Source: Bacillus sp. BA3
GTDB lineage: Bacteria; Bacillota; Bacilli; Bacillales; DSM-1321
Length of the DNA stretch: 64,000 nucleotides
Reading direction: 5' to 3'
NCBI GenBank assembly: GCA_002835675.1
Contig: PIZR01000002.1
Location: 186,001 to 250,000, forward strand
In this document: in pieces, positions 61,324 to 64,000 of the stretch
How positions within the stretch are numbered: the first letter of the stretch is position 1
How the letters are laid out: each line of letters opens with the position of its first letter
Notes under the pieces: model-generated
What the model saw: only the letters and a program-made list of their open reading frames with translations
Database searches by the model: none
Told to the model about the DNA's origin: nothing
Program-made: the position numbers and the translations under genes

Positions 61324-61361
61324 CCACCACCCATTCTTCCAGGAGAAGAATGGGGTAGTGG
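61324..61361 (-). other. Stem-loop between rluB and resA
   Basis: Minus strand CCAC-ACCC-ATTCTTC around TCCTG, paired with GAAGAATGGGTGGTGG. No T tail, 33 bases after the rluB stop. It could be a transcription barrier or mRNA end. Confidence 0.5.
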
Positions 61362-61393
61362 TTTCAACCTATCAATACAGGAAAAAATCTTGT

Positions 61394-62134
61394 CTACATT
61401 CTCCGCTGTTTAGGTTCGGTCGTTGCTAATGTCCGCATTAATTTAACTTCATGTGGAGTCAGCTCCCGGGAATCTCCTGCTGTTAAACCGTCCAATGTCA
61501 AGAAACCATATTGTTCCCTCTTCAATTTAATGACGGGATGGCCAATTGCTTCGAACATCCGGCGGACTTGCCTGTTCCTGCCTTCATGTATTGTGATTTC
61601 AACGATGGCCGTTTCCTTTTTCTTGTCGGTAGACAATACCCTTGTCTTGGCTGGAGCAGTCTTGCCATCCTCCAACTTGATACCTTTATCCAGCTTTTTC
61701 AAGCTTTCACGCAAAGGCATTCCTTTCACTTTTGCCACATACACTTTATCCACTTCATGCTTCGGATGCATTAACGTGTTTGCAAATTCTCCGTCATTCG
61801 TTAAAATCAATAAGCCCGAAGTATCGTAATCCAATCGGCCAACTGGATAAATCCGTTCATTGATGTAAGGGAAAAAGTCCGTTACGACTTTTCTGTTCTT
61901 ATCATCAGAAACTGCCGAAATGACGCCGCGCGGTTTATAGAATAGGAAATAAACCGGGGCTTCTTTTTCAAGCGGGACTTCATTAACCTCGACCTTATCA
62001 TTAGGCCCTACCTTCACACCTAATTCCTTCACTACTTTGCCGTTCACTTTTACCTTACCTTCTAAAATCAACTCTTCTGCTTTACGGCGGGAAGCCAGTC
62101 CAGCATGTGCTATCACCTTTTGTAATCGTTCCAT
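61394..62134 (-). CDS. rluB: 23S rRNA pseudouridine synthase RluB
   Basis: 246 aa; N-terminal S4 RNA-binding domain (1-48) and catalytic domain with Asp102 in GRLDYDTSGLLILTNDGEF. Family RluB/RsuA; B. subtilis YpuL makes 23S rRNA Psi2633. It follows spmB by about 300 bases and precedes resA, as in B. subtilis. Confidence 0.95.
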   Translation of the reverse strand: MERLQKVIAHAGLASRRKAEELILEGKVKVNGKVVKELGVKVGPNDKVEVNEVPLEKEAPVYFLFYKPRGVISAVSDDKNRKVVTDFFPYINERIYPVGRLDYDTSGLLILTNDGEFANTLMHPKHEVDKVYVAKVKGMPLRESLKKLDKGIKLEDGKTAPAKTRVLSTDKKKETAIVEITIHEGRNRQVRRMFEAIGHPVIKLKREQYGFLTLDGLTAGDSRELTPHEVKLMRTLATTEPKQRRM

Positions 62135-62437
62135 CTATCTTCACCCCATAGTATAATCATTCGTTTGTTATTGTCTATACATACACAATCATACAATTAT
62201 TACATATTGAGAGGCAAAAACAAAAGGTTTTTCGCTATTAAGAGCTTTTCTTTTATTATTACACCAATAATGGGACGGTTAAATGGGTTGGTTTCCATAA
62301 TGAGTGTAACATAGCTTATTTTTCCATACAAAAAAATGTTTCTTTTGATGAAATTTTGAATGAACCCTATTAATGGAAGACTAATTTTAAGAAAAAAGAC
62401 AAAAAAAAAAGAAATGGAATCGCCCATTTCCCTACCT
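62135..62437. other. Intergenic region rluB-spmB
   Basis: 303 bases, AT-rich, containing the spmB terminator at its right end and presumably the rluB promoter. The minus-strand open frame 62200-62427 has no ribosome binding site and low-complexity composition; not considered a gene. Confidence 0.5.
62400..62431 (-). terminator. Intrinsic terminator after spmB
   Basis: Stem GAAATGG / CCATTTC, 6-base loop, and TTTTTTTTTT tail on the minus strand; begins 7 bases after the spmB stop. Confidence 0.92.
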
Positions 62438-62977
62438 TTAATTCATACCGAAAACCAGTGTGACGACAATAACGGCAGCTATGATTCCGATCAAGTCTGC
62501 CAATAGGCCGACCTTAAGGGCATCACCCATTTTTTTGATTCCGACGGCTCCAAAATAAACGGTCAATACATAGAAGGTGGTATCTGTACTTCCCTGAATC
62601 GTGGCAGCCAAGCGCCCAATAAAGGAATCCGGTCCATAAACCGATATCAGGTCGCTGGTGATTCCTAAAGCGGCGGTTCCGGATATTGGTCTAATAATCG
62701 CAAGGGGTAAAACCTCAGACGGAAAATGAAGAAAGGAAAGCAAGGGCTGCAGTGATTGTACAATGAAATCCAACGCCCCTGATGCTCTAAATACTGAAAT
62801 CGCCACAAGCATCCCTACCAGGAAAGGGATGAGGGAAAAAGACATGCTGATTCCTTCTTTCCCCCCCTCAACGAAGGTCTCATAGGTGGGAACTCTTTTC
62901 AATGTGCCGTAGAGTAATATGCAGAGTATCAAAATCGGTATCATCCAAATCGAAATGGTGGTCATCCAGTGCAACAT
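62438..62977 (-). CDS. spmB: Spore maturation protein B
   Basis: 179 aa membrane protein with a nucleoside-recognition (Gate) domain; five or six helices and RPISGTAALGITSDLI (about 95-110) and IQGSTDTTFYVLTVYFG. With SpmA it is needed for spore core dehydration. One base separates it from spmA. Expected to be SigE-dependent with dacB. Confidence 0.95.
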   Translation of the reverse strand: MLHWMTTISIWMIPILILCILLYGTLKRVPTYETFVEGGKEGISMSFSLIPFLVGMLVAISVFRASGALDFIVQSLQPLLSFLHFPSEVLPLAIIRPISGTAALGITSDLISVYGPDSFIGRLAATIQGSTDTTFYVLTVYFGAVGIKKMGDALKVGLLADLIGIIAAVIVVTLVFGMN

Positions 62978-62978
62978 C

Positions 62979-63572
62979 CTATTCCCTCCCGTTCCTCTTT
63001 CTCCTGTAATAAAAATATCGATCTATCGCGATTCCTCCAACGGCAGAAATGGCCGTTGCTATTATGGTCGGAAAAACGATGTCCGTCGGGGAGTGGGCAT
63101 CGTAATTCATGCGGATCGCAATGACAGTAGTTGGAATCAACGTTACGCTTGAGGTATTGATTGCTAAAAAAGTGACCATCGAGCGGCTGACCGTTGCTTT
63201 TCCTCCATTTAGTTTCTTTAGCTGTTCCATGGCTTTTATACCAAGAGGCGTAGCTGCATTCCCCAATCCGAATGTGTTTGCCATCATATTGGAAAGTATA
63301 TACCCCATAGCGGGATGATTAGGAGGAACTTCTGGGAACAGCCATCTCATGAATGGCTTGAACAAGTTGGATAGTTTATCTAACAGCCCCGACTCCTCCG
63401 CTATTTTCATCAGGCCCAGCCAAAAAACTAGTATGCTCATCAATCCCAGACAAAGGGTGACCGCTTCCTTTGCGCTGACAAAAAGAGCTTCATTCACCTG
63501 TTCCATCGTCCCATTAACCATGCCAAAGACAATACCGATCACAAACATCCCGAACCAAATGTAATTAACCAT
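62979..63572 (-). CDS. spmA: Spore maturation protein A
   Basis: 197 aa membrane protein of the same Gate family, with LGNAATPLGIKAM and INTSSVTLIPTTVIAIR. Start MVNYIWFGMFVIG at ATG 63572, overlapping the dacB stop by 8 bases; ribosome binding site weak (GGACGAA), so translation is probably coupled to dacB. The longer open frame upstream lies inside dacB and is not coding. Confidence 0.93.
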   Translation of the reverse strand: MVNYIWFGMFVIGIVFGMVNGTMEQVNEALFVSAKEAVTLCLGLMSILVFWLGLMKIAEESGLLDKLSNLFKPFMRWLFPEVPPNHPAMGYILSNMMANTFGLGNAATPLGIKAMEQLKKLNGGKATVSRSMVTFLAINTSSVTLIPTTVIAIRMNYDAHSPTDIVFPTIIATAISAVGGIAIDRYFYYRRKRNGRE

Positions 63573-64000
63573 TTCGTCCGATTCCCAATACCGCTTCAAA
63601 TACCTCAGCCCATGAAGATTGGAATGATTGTTGCTTGAAGCTTTCTTTTGCTTCCCCATAAAAAATCGAACGAGTGCCTATTTTCTTTCCATCGAGATAG
63701 ATGGATGCTCTGCCAACCACTTCCGGGATTTTCCTTTTATCTTTCCAAGCCTTCTGAGGCTTCAGCAATTTCATTTTCACATTGACCATTTCTCTCTCTT
63801 CTTTTGTCAGTGGGTACGAAAAATCATTTTTAATGTAGACATGCCCTTTATATATTTCATTTTCCATATTTTTTACCATGCCTTCGGGTAAAATTTCTGT
63901 CGGCTTATAATCCTTAAAGGCGGATTCGTACATTTGAATATGATCATTCCAATCATCCGGGCCATTCAATGTCACAGCAATCAGGTCATGTTCGTTTTTT
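63565..64000 (-). CDS. dacB: Sporulation D-alanyl-D-alanine carboxypeptidase DacB (PBP5*), C-terminal fragment
   Basis: The last ~145 codons of a gene that starts beyond the right edge. Visible are the AVTLNGPDDWNDHIQMY segment that follows the SXN/KTG domain in low-molecular-mass PBPs, the all-beta C-terminal domain, and a C-terminal end without an obvious membrane anchor. Gene order dacB-spmA-spmB confirms identity. It regulates cortex cross-linking. The catalytic motifs are outside the window. Confidence 0.92.
   Translation of the reverse strand, partial: KNEHDLIAVTLNGPDDWNDHIQMYESAFKDYKPTEILPEGMVKNMENEIYKGHVYIKNDFSYPLTKEEREMVNVKMKLLKPQKAWKDKRKIPEVVGRASIYLDGKKIGTRSIFYGEAKESFKQQSFQSSWAEVFEAVLGIGRNG

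Noticed and set aside
62200..62427. 75-codon open frame on the minus strand between rluB and spmB
   Set aside because: Overlaps the spmB terminator, has no ribosome binding site, and consists mainly of hydrophobic low-complexity AT-rich codons.

Overview
The window is a low-GC Gram-positive, spore-forming chromosome segment. Gene content and order follow the Bacillus subtilis qcrC-to-dacB region almost gene for gene: qcrABC, ypiFBA, the aro block, cheR, ndk, hepS-menG-hepT, mtrB-folE, HU, spoIVA, gpsA, der, fni, ypfD, cmk, ypeB-sleB, gudB, recS, fer, ribU, serA, sigX-rsiX, resABCDE, rluB, spmAB-dacB. Some differences (putrescine genes after gpsA, an AdoCbl photoreceptor gene, no trp genes in the aro block, a Bacillaceae GC-rich repeat) point to an environmental Bacillaceae such as Peribacillus. 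That genus-level placement is an inference. Nearly all genes lie on the minus strand; only ypzI, fer and serA are on the plus strand. The two window ends cut qcrC and dacB.

Layout, left to right (transcription mostly right to left). 1-4 kb: menaquinol:cytochrome c reductase (qcrABC) and ypiF/ypiB/ypiA. 4.3-10.7 kb: common aromatic pathway, aroC-aroB-aroH-hisC-tyrA-aroA, without the six trp genes that sit between aroH and hisC in B. subtilis. 10.9-16.6 kb: a frameshifted cheR, ndk, menaquinone side-chain and methylation genes, the trp attenuation protein TRAP (mtrB) with folE behind a structured leader, and HU. 17-19.8 kb: spoIVA, yphF, yphE. 20-26.5 kb: an inserted putrescine block (aminotransferase patA, sigma-54 enhancer-binding regulator, importer puuP). 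26.7-35.4 kb: gpsA, der, yphA, ypzI, fni, ypfD, plsC, cmk, ypfB and an amber-interrupted PilZ gene (ypfA/motI). 35.5-49.5 kb: germination genes ypeB/sleB, prsW, asparaginase, ypdA, gudB, mecB, a CarH/LitR-type B12 photoreceptor, ypbG-ypbB with recS. 49.7-52.9 kb: fer, FMN-riboswitch-controlled ribU, serA. 53-64 kb: sigX/rsiX, resDE and resABC, rluB, spmA/spmB, end of dacB.

The best observations beyond routine annotation are these. (1) The putrescine block has two excellent -24/-12 promoters, each preceded at exactly the same distance by a similar ~40-bp sequence, which is very probably the enhancer bound by the block's own regulator. (2) Two motility/chemotaxis genes are independently broken: cheR by a one-base loss in a 7-A run, and ypfA/motI by an in-frame amber codon at codon 17. 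(3) folE is preceded by a ~160-nt leader with several hairpins and an intrinsic terminator before the ribosome binding site. (4) TRAP is kept although the trp genes are gone from the aromatic cluster. (5) A CarH-like photoreceptor gene with all its cobalamin-binding motifs sits between ypbG and mecB.
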